From an uncultured Collinsella sp. (lineage in GTDB: Bacteria; Actinomycetota; Coriobacteriia; Coriobacteriales; Coriobacteriaceae): 64,000 nt of DNA. The stretch covers positions 45,445 to 109,444 of the forward strand of contig CANNOC010000004.1 of assembly GCA_947507155.1 (NCBI GenBank), read 5' to 3'. The notes beneath the pieces were generated by a model. The model was given only the letters and a program-made list of their open reading frames with translations. It was not told where the DNA came from and did no database searches. Below, piece after piece: positions 9,018-16,980 of the stretch. Numbering within the stretch: position 1 is the stretch's first letter; every line of letters begins with the position of its first letter. A program made the position numbers and the translations under genes.

Positions 9018-9743
9018 CTACGCAACATCCCAGGGCTGGAGTTCGTCGCCCAGGCGAACGATGCAGTCGTAGAGCACGGTGTGGCGCTCGGCCGGGTTGG
9101 CATCCCGATGGAAATGCCCGTAGTACCAGCGTTTGTAATCCAAGTGGTCTTCCAGCTCATCGAAAAATGCCGTAAGCCGATCAACGGCGGGGTAATTCCA
9201 GCCGGGTGCCGGATAAAGCGTGGGCGAAAGCATGCGCGTAGAGCAGGTGTGGGTGATCACGTAGTCGACCTTCCAGCCCACGCTGTCGAGCTTTGCCCGC
9301 GCCTCCTCAAAGTTGCGCTCGTCCGGCAGCTCCTGTGGCCACCAGCTGGAATACGGTATGCGGTATTCCTTGTCCACGCTCGTGGCACCGCCCATAGTAA
9401 AGATCGTTGAGTCATCGAGCTCAAAAACCTCGCCGCGCGTCAGGCGTCGGATGGGAGAGGTATCCGATAGGCGCTGCGTCAGCCCACCGTGCCACAACTC
9501 CATGGGGCGCTCCGCCCAATGATCGAAACGCTCGTGGTTGCCGTCGACGAACAGCGCGGTATAGGGACGCGATTCCAGCCAGGCGATGTCGGCGCACTCC
9601 TCGGCAGAGAAATCCCACGGAAAGCCAAAGTCGCCCGCGACGATGAGATAGTCGTCGCTCGTCAGGCTATCCCCAAGGTCCCAATCGCGCAGCTTTTGCA
9701 TGTCGAGGCCGCCGTGAATATCGCCCGTCACATAGACCGTCAT
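9018..9743 (-). CDS. Metallophosphoesterase (second of a pair)
   Basis: 241 aa. Calcineurin-like metal-binding motifs occur in order: GDIHGG (7-12), GDFGFPWD (37-44), GNHERFD (68-74), then THTCS and GHFHRD in the C-terminal half. It should hydrolyse a phosphoester using two metal ions; the substrate is unknown. Its start overlaps the stop of the upstream phosphoesterase by 4 bp (ATGA), so the two are translationally coupled. Confidence 0.9.
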   Translation of the reverse strand: MTVYVTGDIHGGLDMQKLRDWDLGDSLTSDDYLIVAGDFGFPWDFSAEECADIAWLESRPYTALFVDGNHERFDHWAERPMELWHGGLTQRLSDTSPIRRLTRGEVFELDDSTIFTMGGATSVDKEYRIPYSSWWPQELPDERNFEEARAKLDSVGWKVDYVITHTCSTRMLSPTLYPAPGWNYPAVDRLTAFFDELEDHLDYKRWYYGHFHRDANPAERHTVLYDCIVRLGDELQPWDVA

Positions 9744-10408
9744 CGGATCACCACTTCCCTCTTATAACTTTCGAGATCGTGCTCGACCTGCTCGTCGCCC
9801 GTGGCATTGACCCACCACGGCCATTTAACGCAACACATCGGCTCGTCTACCTGCGCAAACCAAGCTTTGAGCTCCTCCAAGCTCACCGGGGCGTAGCTGT
9901 TGGCGTCCACGCCCACGTCATAGCGCAGCAGTCCCTGCCTGCGGTTGAACTCGTTGTATGCGCCGCCGCAACTGTGGATATGCCCGTGCAAATGCCAGCT
10001 GCCGTGCGACATGCCCTGCCAGTCGACCATGGGATAGTGGCTCAGCACGATTTTTTGGCAGTTGATCTTGAGCGCGCAAATGGGCGGCTCGACGATAAAA
10101 GCATCCGCTACCGCAGGCTGCGTCCAGTCTTTGTCGTGGTTGCCGGGCAGCAGATGGACGCGCTTGCAGGCAATGCTTTTGCGCAGCTCGTAGGCGTCTT
10201 GGACCGTCATCTTAAAGCTAAAGTCACCCAAGATGTAGAGCTCGTCATCCGCAGCAACCTTGCTGTTAATGTTGGCGACCATGGCATCGTTCATCTGCGC
10301 AACAGTCGACCAAGGCCTATCGCTAAGCCGTAGCATGTTCTCGTGTCCAAAGTGAGTATCGCCGGTAAACCAGATCACGGGGACCTCCGGTTGCTGCGGG
10401 GTATCCAT
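9740..10408 (-). CDS. Metallophosphoesterase (first of a pair)
   Basis: 222 aa. Motifs GDTHFGHEN (16-24), GDFSF (61-65), GNHDKDW (89-95) and LHGHIHS place it in the metallophosphoesterase branch annotated as phosphoesterase/hydrolase in many plasmid and chromosomal contexts. The pair 9740/9018 overlap by ATGA and are co-translated. They are not close copies: the N-terminal motifs differ (GDTHFGHEN against GDIHGG), so a recent duplication is unlikely. Confidence 0.9.
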   Translation of the reverse strand: MDTPQQPEVPVIWFTGDTHFGHENMLRLSDRPWSTVAQMNDAMVANINSKVAADDELYILGDFSFKMTVQDAYELRKSIACKRVHLLPGNHDKDWTQPAVADAFIVEPPICALKINCQKIVLSHYPMVDWQGMSHGSWHLHGHIHSCGGAYNEFNRRQGLLRYDVGVDANSYAPVSLEELKAWFAQVDEPMCCVKWPWWVNATGDEQVEHDLESYKREVVIR

Positions 10409-10418
10409 CCCTTAGGGC

Positions 10419-10658
10419 TTACCCCTCGTTCTTCCATCCAAACGGGTCGAGCACCCAAAAAATCAGATCGAGTACGCCGCCGGTCATCATGGCGCCGGCA
10501 AGGGCCATGCAAACGTGCAGAGAACTGGCACTTCGGAGCACGTCGAATGGCCCCAGAACAGCCAGCAGCGCGACCGCTGCGCCGGCAAGGCACAACGCGA
10601 GGCACGGCCCCGCGTCCTTGACGCACTTCTTTGCGAGATGCTTGGTGTTATCGCTCAT
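10419..10658 (-). CDS. Small hypothetical membrane protein
   Basis: 79 aa from ATG 10658, preceded by AAGGAG at good spacing. Two hydrophobic segments (about residues 17-36 and 44-65) separated by a short loop, and a WKNEG C-terminus. No family recognised. It ends 10 bp before the start of the phosphoesterase pair and probably heads that operon. Confidence 0.6.
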   Translation of the reverse strand: MSDNTKHLAKKCVKDAGPCLALCLAGAAVALLAVLGPFDVLRSASSLHVCMALAGAMMTGGVLDLIFWVLDPFGWKNEG

Positions 10659-10811
10659 TGGTATCGAACTCCTTAGAGGATCGTTGTTTGGGTACATGCC
10701 GCCGCGGCAGAGCAGGGCGGCAGGGTAAGTGTCCCATGCCGTGCGGACACGTTTTTAAACCCATGTATCCGCAGGGACCCATGTCCTTGCAGAACACCCC
10801 CGAAGAATCGT

Positions 10812-11168
10812 CTAAGCCGCTGGCGGGCAACATACTGAACAGGGGGTCTTTCCTCGTTTGAGCGCGGTCGCCAGTGGCACGCTTGTTCTAATGGCATTTT
10901 GAGGAAGGTTTTTGCATCCCCCAGAACGGTGATAAATCTTGCCGTTCTTGATGACGATCACCTTGGTTTTTGAAGCAGCCACGCTGCGGGACTTGATGGG
11001 CGCATCCGCCTTTTGACGAGCCGGTGCCGTTTTCCGAGGCCAGCCTCTCGGAAAATCAGAATCGCAGAATCGATTGATGTAGCTGTCGAAACATCCATCG
11101 AACAGCAGCCCCGTTGCCAAGCCCGCCATGAACCCACAGGCAATCGCGGCCTCTCCTCTAATTTGCAT
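10812..11168 (-). CDS. Small protein with C-terminal Cys/His motif of the Ada-like/competence-nuclease type
   Basis: 118 aa. A short hydrophobic N-terminal stretch (about 8-25) may anchor it. The last ~40 residues read IYHRSGGCKNL ... TPCSVCCPP, matching the widespread pattern YHxxxCxxL...A...G..PCxxCxP found at the ends of secreted nucleases and in Ada-type zinc-binding domains. That suggests a metal-binding or DNA/cell-surface module; the rest is unrecognised. It starts 34 bp after the terminator hairpin that follows the upstream surface protein gene. Confidence 0.6.
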   Translation of the reverse strand: MQIRGEAAIACGFMAGLATGLLFDGCFDSYINRFCDSDFPRGWPRKTAPARQKADAPIKSRSVAASKTKVIVIKNGKIYHRSGGCKNLPQNAIRTSVPLATALKRGKTPCSVCCPPAA

Positions 11169-11195
11169 ATGTCCCTCCTTAATTAATCTTGAAGA

Positions 11196-11243
11196 TAAAA
11201 GCGGCGCGCGCCGCAGGACCCATGCCCTTGCGGCGCGCGCCGA
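11196..11243 (-). terminator. Rho-independent terminator after the CAP surface protein
   Basis: On the minus strand GGCGCGCGCCGC pairs with GCGGCGCGCGCC across a 15-nt loop, followed by GCTTTTATC. It lies 23 bp beyond the stop of the large surface protein gene. Confidence 0.8.
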
Positions 11244-11266
11244 AAATGATCCGCTTTCCTCCGTCC

Positions 11267-14200
11267 CTAACGGATCAGCTGGCGGCGCTTGTCGGACAGG
11301 AAGACGCCGGCGGCAACCAGGACCGTGCCTCCAATTACGAACGTCTCGCCCAGCAGGTTGGACACGTCGCCCGTGGCGGGCATCGTCGTCTGCTGCGTGG
11401 TGGCCTCGGACGCCGAGGTCATGTGCTTGGCCTGGTACGCCACCTGCGTCGCAGGCTGAGTCTGCTCGCCATTCCCGCGCTCGGCGGCCTCTTGGCGAGC
11501 GATCTCGGCGTTGAGCTCGACAATAGCCTGGTCGAGCTCGGCCTTGGCGGCGGTATAGTTGGCAAGCGCCTCCAAGTAGGCAGGTGCCACAGCATCCGTC
11601 GCAGCAACGGCAGCGTCGAGCTCAATCTTGGCAGCTGCGGCGCGCTCGACGGCATCGTGGGCTGCAGCGATCTTAGCGTTGAGCGCCTCATCCGCATCGT
11701 TGGCACGGCCGCTAGCGATGGCGTCGGCAAGGTTGATCCTGCGCAGGCGGGCAACCGCGGCGGCAGAAGCATCGCGATCAGCGGTCGCATCCGTTACGGC
11801 GTCGTCCGCCGCAGTCACGCCAGACTCGGCATCGGTCTTCGCCGAAGCCGCTGCCTCAACAGCAGCATCGGCAGCGGCCTTGTCCTCCGTCGCCTGAGCA
11901 AGCGCCGCGGCGGCATCATGTAGCTGAGCCGCACGAGCAGCAGCCGCGACGGATGCGGCCTGAGCCGCGGTCACAGCCGTGCCGGCACCGCTCGCAGCAG
12001 CCTGGGCGGCAACAAGCTCGGCCTGGGCAGCAGCGACGTCGGCATCTGCCTGGCCTGCCGCACCCTGCGCGGCATTCACTGCAGCCTGCGCGTCAGCCTG
12101 AACGGCACGCGCCCCCTCGAGCACCGCCGAGGCCGCATCAAATGCACGCTGAGCAGCGGCAACGTCGGCAGAGTACGCAGCCAGCTCGTCCTGGGCGGCA
12201 GCAAGCGCGCTCTCCTTGTCGCCAACGCCGGCGCGAGCGGCATCCAGCGCACGCCGGGCAGCGGCAGCCTTGCCCTTGGCGACATCGAGTTCATCAGACT
12301 TGGCAGTCACGACACTCTGCGCCGCGGTAACCGCAGCGCTGGCAGCGTCCACGTCGGCGCGGGCATCAGCCACGGCACGCGCAGCGGCCTCAGCCGCGGC
12401 CTGCTTCTCCCCCACGGCAGCCTGGGCATCCGAGGCCCCAGCGGCAGCAGCGTCAACATCGGCGGCAGCAGCATCGACTTGAGCCTGCCTTGCAGCGGCG
12501 GCCTGCGACGCGGCGCTCACCTTGCCGCCAGCCTGCGCAGCCGCGCCCTGAGCGGCAGAAAGCTCCTGACGAGCCGCGTCCACGCCCTGCCCAGGATTTG
12601 CCAACGAGTCACACCACGCATTAAGCGCAGCCTCGTATTCGGCAACCGTCATCGGATTGGCGGCATTCGTGTACCATCCTCCAGACATAGAGAACGTCTG
12701 CGCCTGCGTAAGCCAACGGTTCATCGTCCCGCGCGTGCAAACCCCCATACCCGTTACGGTGTAATCGGGATCGATCACATTCATGTAGTGACCGACTGTA
12801 TGCACGCTCCCGCCATGCGCAGCCACGTAGCGATCGATTTCGTCGCCATGCTGCTCGTAGAAATCAAAAGCAGCCTTTCCCGTAAGGCCCGTCGCTCCCA
12901 GCGTAGCCGCAGCGCGGTCAAAGACGGCCTTCTCCTGATCGACCCACTGGATGAACGGGTCGCTTCCGTAGTTCCACGCCACGTTTTCGCCCACGTTGAA
13001 CTGCATGGCGTGCGCAGTCTTGGTATCGGAGAAATTCGCATCGGCAATCGCGGTCGCCATCATGGCATACGTCACCTTGAGCTCACCCAGGCCAACGCTC
13101 GCACGATACTTGTTGCACGCCTTGAGCCACACAATCGCTTGCTTCATGTTGGTCAGACTCGTCGCGTCAACCTCCTCGCCCACCTTGGTGAGGCTGGCAT
13201 ATTTGCAGTTGAGAATCAGGTCCGCCGCATCGTCGGCACCCACGCTCTTAAAGAACGCAATGGCGCCCTGGCGGTAGTTTTCCGCCGAGGCGTTCGCCGT
13301 AGCCTGAGCGGCGTCGAGCTTGGCCTGCGCTTGAGCTACAGCCTGATCGGCCTGCTGCTTTTGAGCCTTTGCCTGGTCGAGCGCCTTGTCGGCAGCGTTC
13401 TTCTCGTCCTTAGCGGCCGAGAGCTTGGCCTGAGCGTCGGCCAGCGCCGCAAGCGCATTGGCATGCTCGGCCTTAGCCTGATCGACGGCGGCGTCTGCCG
13501 CGGTCGCAGCAGCCGTGGCAGCGTCCAACTTGGACTGCGCGTCAGCCGCAGCCTGCTGCTGGACGGCGAGCGCCTGCTGAGCAGCCTGCACCTCACCCTC
13601 GGCAGTGGTCACTTCCTGCGAGGCAACAGCGAGTTCGCCCTCGCGCTGCGCCTGGACCGACTTGGCGGCGTCCAGCGCGGCAGCGGCGGCGTCCACCTTG
13701 GCCTTGGCAGCCTCGTACTCCGGGCCCGCGGCACCCTGCTCGGCACGGTCGAGATCGGCCTTGGCGGCGTCATAGCTCGCCTGAGCGGCATTCACATCCT
13801 TATCGGCCGCATCCTTTGCCTGCTGAGCTGCCGAAAGCTTGCCTTGCGCGTCCTGCTGTTTGGCCGCGGCGGCATCAACGCCAGCCTGGGCATTCGAAAG
13901 CCTGACCTGCGCGTCGGCGGCCTGCTGCTTTGCCTGCTCCAGCTCGCTCGCGGCCTGCTCGGCAGCGGCCTGAGCCGCGGCAACAGCCTCGGGCGTGGCA
14001 TCGGCAGCAGCGGCCTGCGCGGACTTGAGCGCAGCCTGGGCATCGTCGGCGGTCTTCTGGGCAGCGGTCAGGGCTTCACCCTTGTCCGTCAGATCCCTCT
14101 TTGCGGCATCGAGTGCAGCTTGAGCGTCCTCGAGCGCCTTCACGTCCGCATCGGCCTTGTCCTGCGCGGCACCCATCTGCTGCTCCAGCTCGGCCGAAGC

Positions 14201-14617
14201 TGCAGAAGCGGCAGCGTCGCTTGTGCCACGGGCCGCATCGTAGGCGCTCTGAGCCTGCTGCTGGTTGGCAGCGGCGGCGTCGTAAGGAGCGGCGGCCGCA
14301 TCCAAATCGGCCTTGGCAGCAGCGGCCTTAGCGCGAGCCGCATCGACCGCAGCCTGCAGGTTGGCGACCTTCTGCACCGCTGACACCGTGCCCGCGCCAG
14401 CGCTAGCAGCAGCCGCGCTCGTCAACGGAGACAGCACCGCAGCCGGCTTCGCAGTAGCGTCGGCACCGTTCGCACCCTGCGCCACCGCAGTCAGCGGAGA
14501 CAGCAGCGACCCGCCCGTCATGGCGATCGTTGCCGCAGCAACTGTCGCCATACGCCCGGCGGCCTTCGCCTTACCCGCAGCGCCGCCATTGATGTTCTTG
14601 TTCACGTTCTTGCTCAT
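11267..14617 (-). CDS. Giant Ala-rich coiled-coil surface protein with internal CAP domain and LPXTG-like anchor
   Basis: 1116 aa. The order is: a signal peptide (Lys-rich start, Ala/Thr/Ile core, cleavage near AVAQG); an Ala/Gln/Asp-rich heptad-like coiled coil to about 440; a CAP/SCP domain at about 445-676 (contains NKYRAS, HAMQFNVGENVAW, HTVGHYMNVIDPD); a second long Ala-rich coiled coil; then the sorting signal MPATG near 1079, a hydrophobic segment and a KRR tail. It should be covalently attached to the wall by sortase, with the CAP domain held between two rods. ATG 14617 follows GGAAGGAATCGGCA. The ligand is unknown; adhesion is plausible but unproven. Confidence 0.9.
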   Translation of the reverse strand: MSKNVNKNINGGAAGKAKAAGRMATVAAATIAMTGGSLLSPLTAVAQGANGADATAKPAAVLSPLTSAAAASAGAGTVSAVQKVANLQAAVDAARAKAAAAKADLDAAAAPYDAAAANQQQAQSAYDAARGTSDAAASAASAELEQQMGAAQDKADADVKALEDAQAALDAAKRDLTDKGEALTAAQKTADDAQAALKSAQAAAADATPEAVAAAQAAAEQAASELEQAKQQAADAQVRLSNAQAGVDAAAAKQQDAQGKLSAAQQAKDAADKDVNAAQASYDAAKADLDRAEQGAAGPEYEAAKAKVDAAAAALDAAKSVQAQREGELAVASQEVTTAEGEVQAAQQALAVQQQAAADAQSKLDAATAAATAADAAVDQAKAEHANALAALADAQAKLSAAKDEKNAADKALDQAKAQKQQADQAVAQAQAKLDAAQATANASAENYRQGAIAFFKSVGADDAADLILNCKYASLTKVGEEVDATSLTNMKQAIVWLKACNKYRASVGLGELKVTYAMMATAIADANFSDTKTAHAMQFNVGENVAWNYGSDPFIQWVDQEKAVFDRAAATLGATGLTGKAAFDFYEQHGDEIDRYVAAHGGSVHTVGHYMNVIDPDYTVTGMGVCTRGTMNRWLTQAQTFSMSGGWYTNAANPMTVAEYEAALNAWCDSLANPGQGVDAARQELSAAQGAAAQAGGKVSAASQAAAARQAQVDAAAADVDAAAAGASDAQAAVGEKQAAAEAAARAVADARADVDAASAAVTAAQSVVTAKSDELDVAKGKAAAARRALDAARAGVGDKESALAAAQDELAAYSADVAAAQRAFDAASAVLEGARAVQADAQAAVNAAQGAAGQADADVAAAQAELVAAQAAASGAGTAVTAAQAASVAAAARAAQLHDAAAALAQATEDKAAADAAVEAAASAKTDAESGVTAADDAVTDATADRDASAAAVARLRRINLADAIASGRANDADEALNAKIAAAHDAVERAAAAKIELDAAVAATDAVAPAYLEALANYTAAKAELDQAIVELNAEIARQEAAERGNGEQTQPATQVAYQAKHMTSASEATTQQTTMPATGDVSNLLGETFVIGGTVLVAAGVFLSDKRRQLIR

Positions 14618-14736
14618 TGCCGATTCCTTCCCACGATGAGCTGATGTTTGACACATAATCGATCCAATATGCCCCGCTAAAAAGAGGTGATAACGGGGTA
14701 ATTAAATCGGAGGAGTTGGAGACAAGCCCACATCCA

Positions 14737-14931
14737 TCAGCGGATGCCGAGCTCATACTCCCGCTCGCGCTCAATATCATTCAGGTACTCATAATCTTCG
14801 GAGCTAAGCTCTAGATCATCTTGAGCGAACATGTAGTTCTCGGCCTTAGAACCAATACTGCAACCGTAGATGGTATTGAGATCGATATGGTCGGTATTGT
14901 CGTTGTAAAGGGGGAAAATTCTGCTGGTCAT
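14737..14931 (-). CDS. Small acidic hypothetical protein
   Basis: 64 aa from ATG 14931 (GAGAGG 9 nt upstream). Rich in Asp, Glu and Tyr, with the C-terminal half (about 37-60) likely helical and highly charged. No family recognised. It sits upstream of the surface protein gene in the same orientation, with a 119-bp gap. The AT-rich 150 bp on its other side marks the left edge of the accessory island. Confidence 0.45.
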   Translation of the reverse strand: MTSRIFPLYNDNTDHIDLNTIYGCSIGSKAENYMFAQDDLELSSEDYEYLNDIEREREYELGIR

Positions 14932-15084
14932 GCTCAAGTACCTCTCAACATAAACTGAAAACTCGTTTGCTTGGTCTCTTTTTGAGACCCCATCTGATGT
15001 GCTATGGCTGCAGTATATGTTCTCCCCTTTTACAATGCAAGCGTAATTTCAAAAAGTTCTAGGAGCGATAATTGCGCAACACCA

Positions 15085-16980
15085 TCACTTGTCGCCACCG
15101 CCATCCTCTACCGCGCCCTCACGCGCAGCGCACTCGTTGAGATACTTGACCGGAATCGGCCACACGGACGGAGCCTTATAGCGCGAAAGGCCTATGTTGG
15201 CCAGCTGAACCAACAACTCAGACAAATCATCGCCGTCGAGTACCTCAATCGAACGCACGTGAATCGCAGTCGCCATATCCTCCTGGGTGCCGTTGTTGAC
15301 GCCCACAAAATAGCAAGTCTTGCCCGCACGCTCGAACGTTCCAATGCCGTAATAAGGCGAGTTGTAGCTCTCGAAAATCTCTTTCTTACGCCCTGCTTTG
15401 CCTGTGAGCTGATGCTCACCCACCAGGGCCATAAAGTTATTGGAAAACGTCGTCAGTCCCGTATCCCGCACGCGCGCAAGCATAGACTGCCCGTCCGCAT
15501 GCACGTCAAAGACATAGGCGCCCTTATCGAGTTTGCCGTCCGCGGTCAGCAGATCGAGCTCCATCTCGTCCTCGGGACCATCCTCTGCCGAATGTGAGGC
15601 ATAGCGCATGCCCCCATCCGCGCCAATCGCCAACGTAGCGATACGCGAATCCAGCTCAATCTTGTCCTTTGTTTTATGCGGCACATCGACCAAGCCACAC
15701 ACCGTCACCGACTCAATATCCAAAGCATCAAGATCAAACGCCGTCACCCGCTCGTCGACAACATCCTGCTTTACCAGCAGTTCTTTGAGCATGGCGCCCA
15801 GGATCGCCTCTTGCGCATTGCGATCCTTTTGCTTTGGCGCCACCTTAAACAGTGGCTCGCACACATCCGGTGTCACGTGCTGTTCCACCACGCCAGCATG
15901 TAAGGCATAGCCGTCGTCCTCAGCAACCTCATTGGGCACAACGACAAGGTTCAGCGCCCGCGAATCCACGGCCCTTCCGCCATACGTTGCGCGAACGCCC
16001 CACGAGGAATCGTTAAGTCGATCGGCCAGCTGGCGCGCCACTTCGGCAAGCCCATTGCGCGCAAACGACACCACGATTCGCTGCCCCGCCATGCGCTCCG
16101 CAACCACGCGCGCGTACTCATCACCCTTGAGCACCTCGTAGAAACTCTTACGCGGGTATTCCATGAGCGTCACCCGGGCGAAGTCGCTGTAACGGCGTTC
16201 GAGAATCTGCAGCTCTCGATACAAAATGCCCTTCTTGGTATAGGCGACCTTGTCCGCCTGGGCCGAGAACGTCAGATCACGGCGCTTGGACGGCTTGTCG
16301 CCCTTGGCTCGGCGCAGGATGTACTCGTCTTTTTGTTCGTGGGCAAGCACCATCGTCGCCACGGGCGATAGCCTGTAGCCCACTTGGCTCTTAATCTTTT
16401 CGAGCTCTTTCTCGTCACCTTGTGCCCTGCCAATAAGCACACGGCGCTTGGTAAACGTCCGAATCTTAAGATCAAAGGTGCAATCCTCATCGATAACGAT
16501 TTCAACCGTTTCGATCTTGGCAGGTCCCCTTCCGTCGCTTTCGACAGCATCGCGGCGGGCACCCTTGGCGCTAATGACATACAGGTGCCCGGTGTCATTG
16601 GGAACTTCGTCCTCAATCCCCTCAAACTGAGAGCAGGAGTTGAACAGCAAGCGGAGCGCAACGTAATCGTCCAACTCGTTCCAATTAGTTTTAATCGGAA
16701 CTATCTGCTCCTGATAAAGCGAGGCATTAAGGTCGCCCGTCTGCACGCCCGCTTTGACCATCAGAAAGACGCGGTTGTCTGCAAGCTGCGTGAGCGCGAC
16801 GACCTTGCCCGTCTGGCACACATCGGCCATAAAGTTCGCCACGGCATGCTTGCCCGCATCGCCGACGTTGCACCAAAAGACCGAGTAGCGCTCCTCGGCA
16901 GCAGCGGCATCGAGCTGCAACACGAGCTCTGATACGGCGATGTCTCCCAAACCGCACGGCTGGTTATGCTTCGATTGCAC
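15085..16980 (-). CDS. Putative PIWI/Argonaute-like protein (candidate pPIWI-RE relative), partner of helicase-nuclease
   Basis: 631 aa from GTG 16980, with GGAGG upstream and 17 bp overlapping the helicase gene, so translation is coupled. No signal peptide or membrane span. A region near 295-400 (begins RIVVSFARNGLAEVARQL; contains LNLVVVPNEV and VEQHVTPD) could be a MID-like Rossmann fold. The end runs hydrophobic strand, acidic turn, long helix, then PSVWPIPVKYLNECA, which resembles the closing helix and Pro-x-Pro-x-x-Tyr element of PIWI domains, including pPIWI-RE proteins. I cannot place a DEDX catalytic tetrad, as expected for inactive or RE-type PIWI. Function in nucleic-acid-guided or R-loop defence is inference; a quite different fold is possible. 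Confidence 0.45.
   Translation of the reverse strand: MQSKHNQPCGLGDIAVSELVLQLDAAAAEERYSVFWCNVGDAGKHAVANFMADVCQTGKVVALTQLADNRVFLMVKAGVQTGDLNASLYQEQIVPIKTNWNELDDYVALRLLFNSCSQFEGIEDEVPNDTGHLYVISAKGARRDAVESDGRGPAKIETVEIVIDEDCTFDLKIRTFTKRRVLIGRAQGDEKELEKIKSQVGYRLSPVATMVLAHEQKDEYILRRAKGDKPSKRRDLTFSAQADKVAYTKKGILYRELQILERRYSDFARVTLMEYPRKSFYEVLKGDEYARVVAERMAGQRIVVSFARNGLAEVARQLADRLNDSSWGVRATYGGRAVDSRALNLVVVPNEVAEDDGYALHAGVVEQHVTPDVCEPLFKVAPKQKDRNAQEAILGAMLKELLVKQDVVDERVTAFDLDALDIESVTVCGLVDVPHKTKDKIELDSRIATLAIGADGGMRYASHSAEDGPEDEMELDLLTADGKLDKGAYVFDVHADGQSMLARVRDTGLTTFSNNFMALVGEHQLTGKAGRKKEIFESYNSPYYGIGTFERAGKTCYFVGVNNGTQEDMATAIHVRSIEVLDGDDLSELLVQLANIGLSRYKAPSVWPIPVKYLNECAAREGAVEDGGGDK

Noticed and set aside
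9018..10408. Tandem phosphoesterases as a recent duplication
   Set aside because: They share only the generic metal motifs; the first motifs differ (GDTHFGHEN against GDIHGG), so they are separate subfamilies.
12479..14383. 634-codon rightward open frame opposite the surface protein
   Set aside because: Produced by Ala-rich codons read backwards; no start context, no domain.
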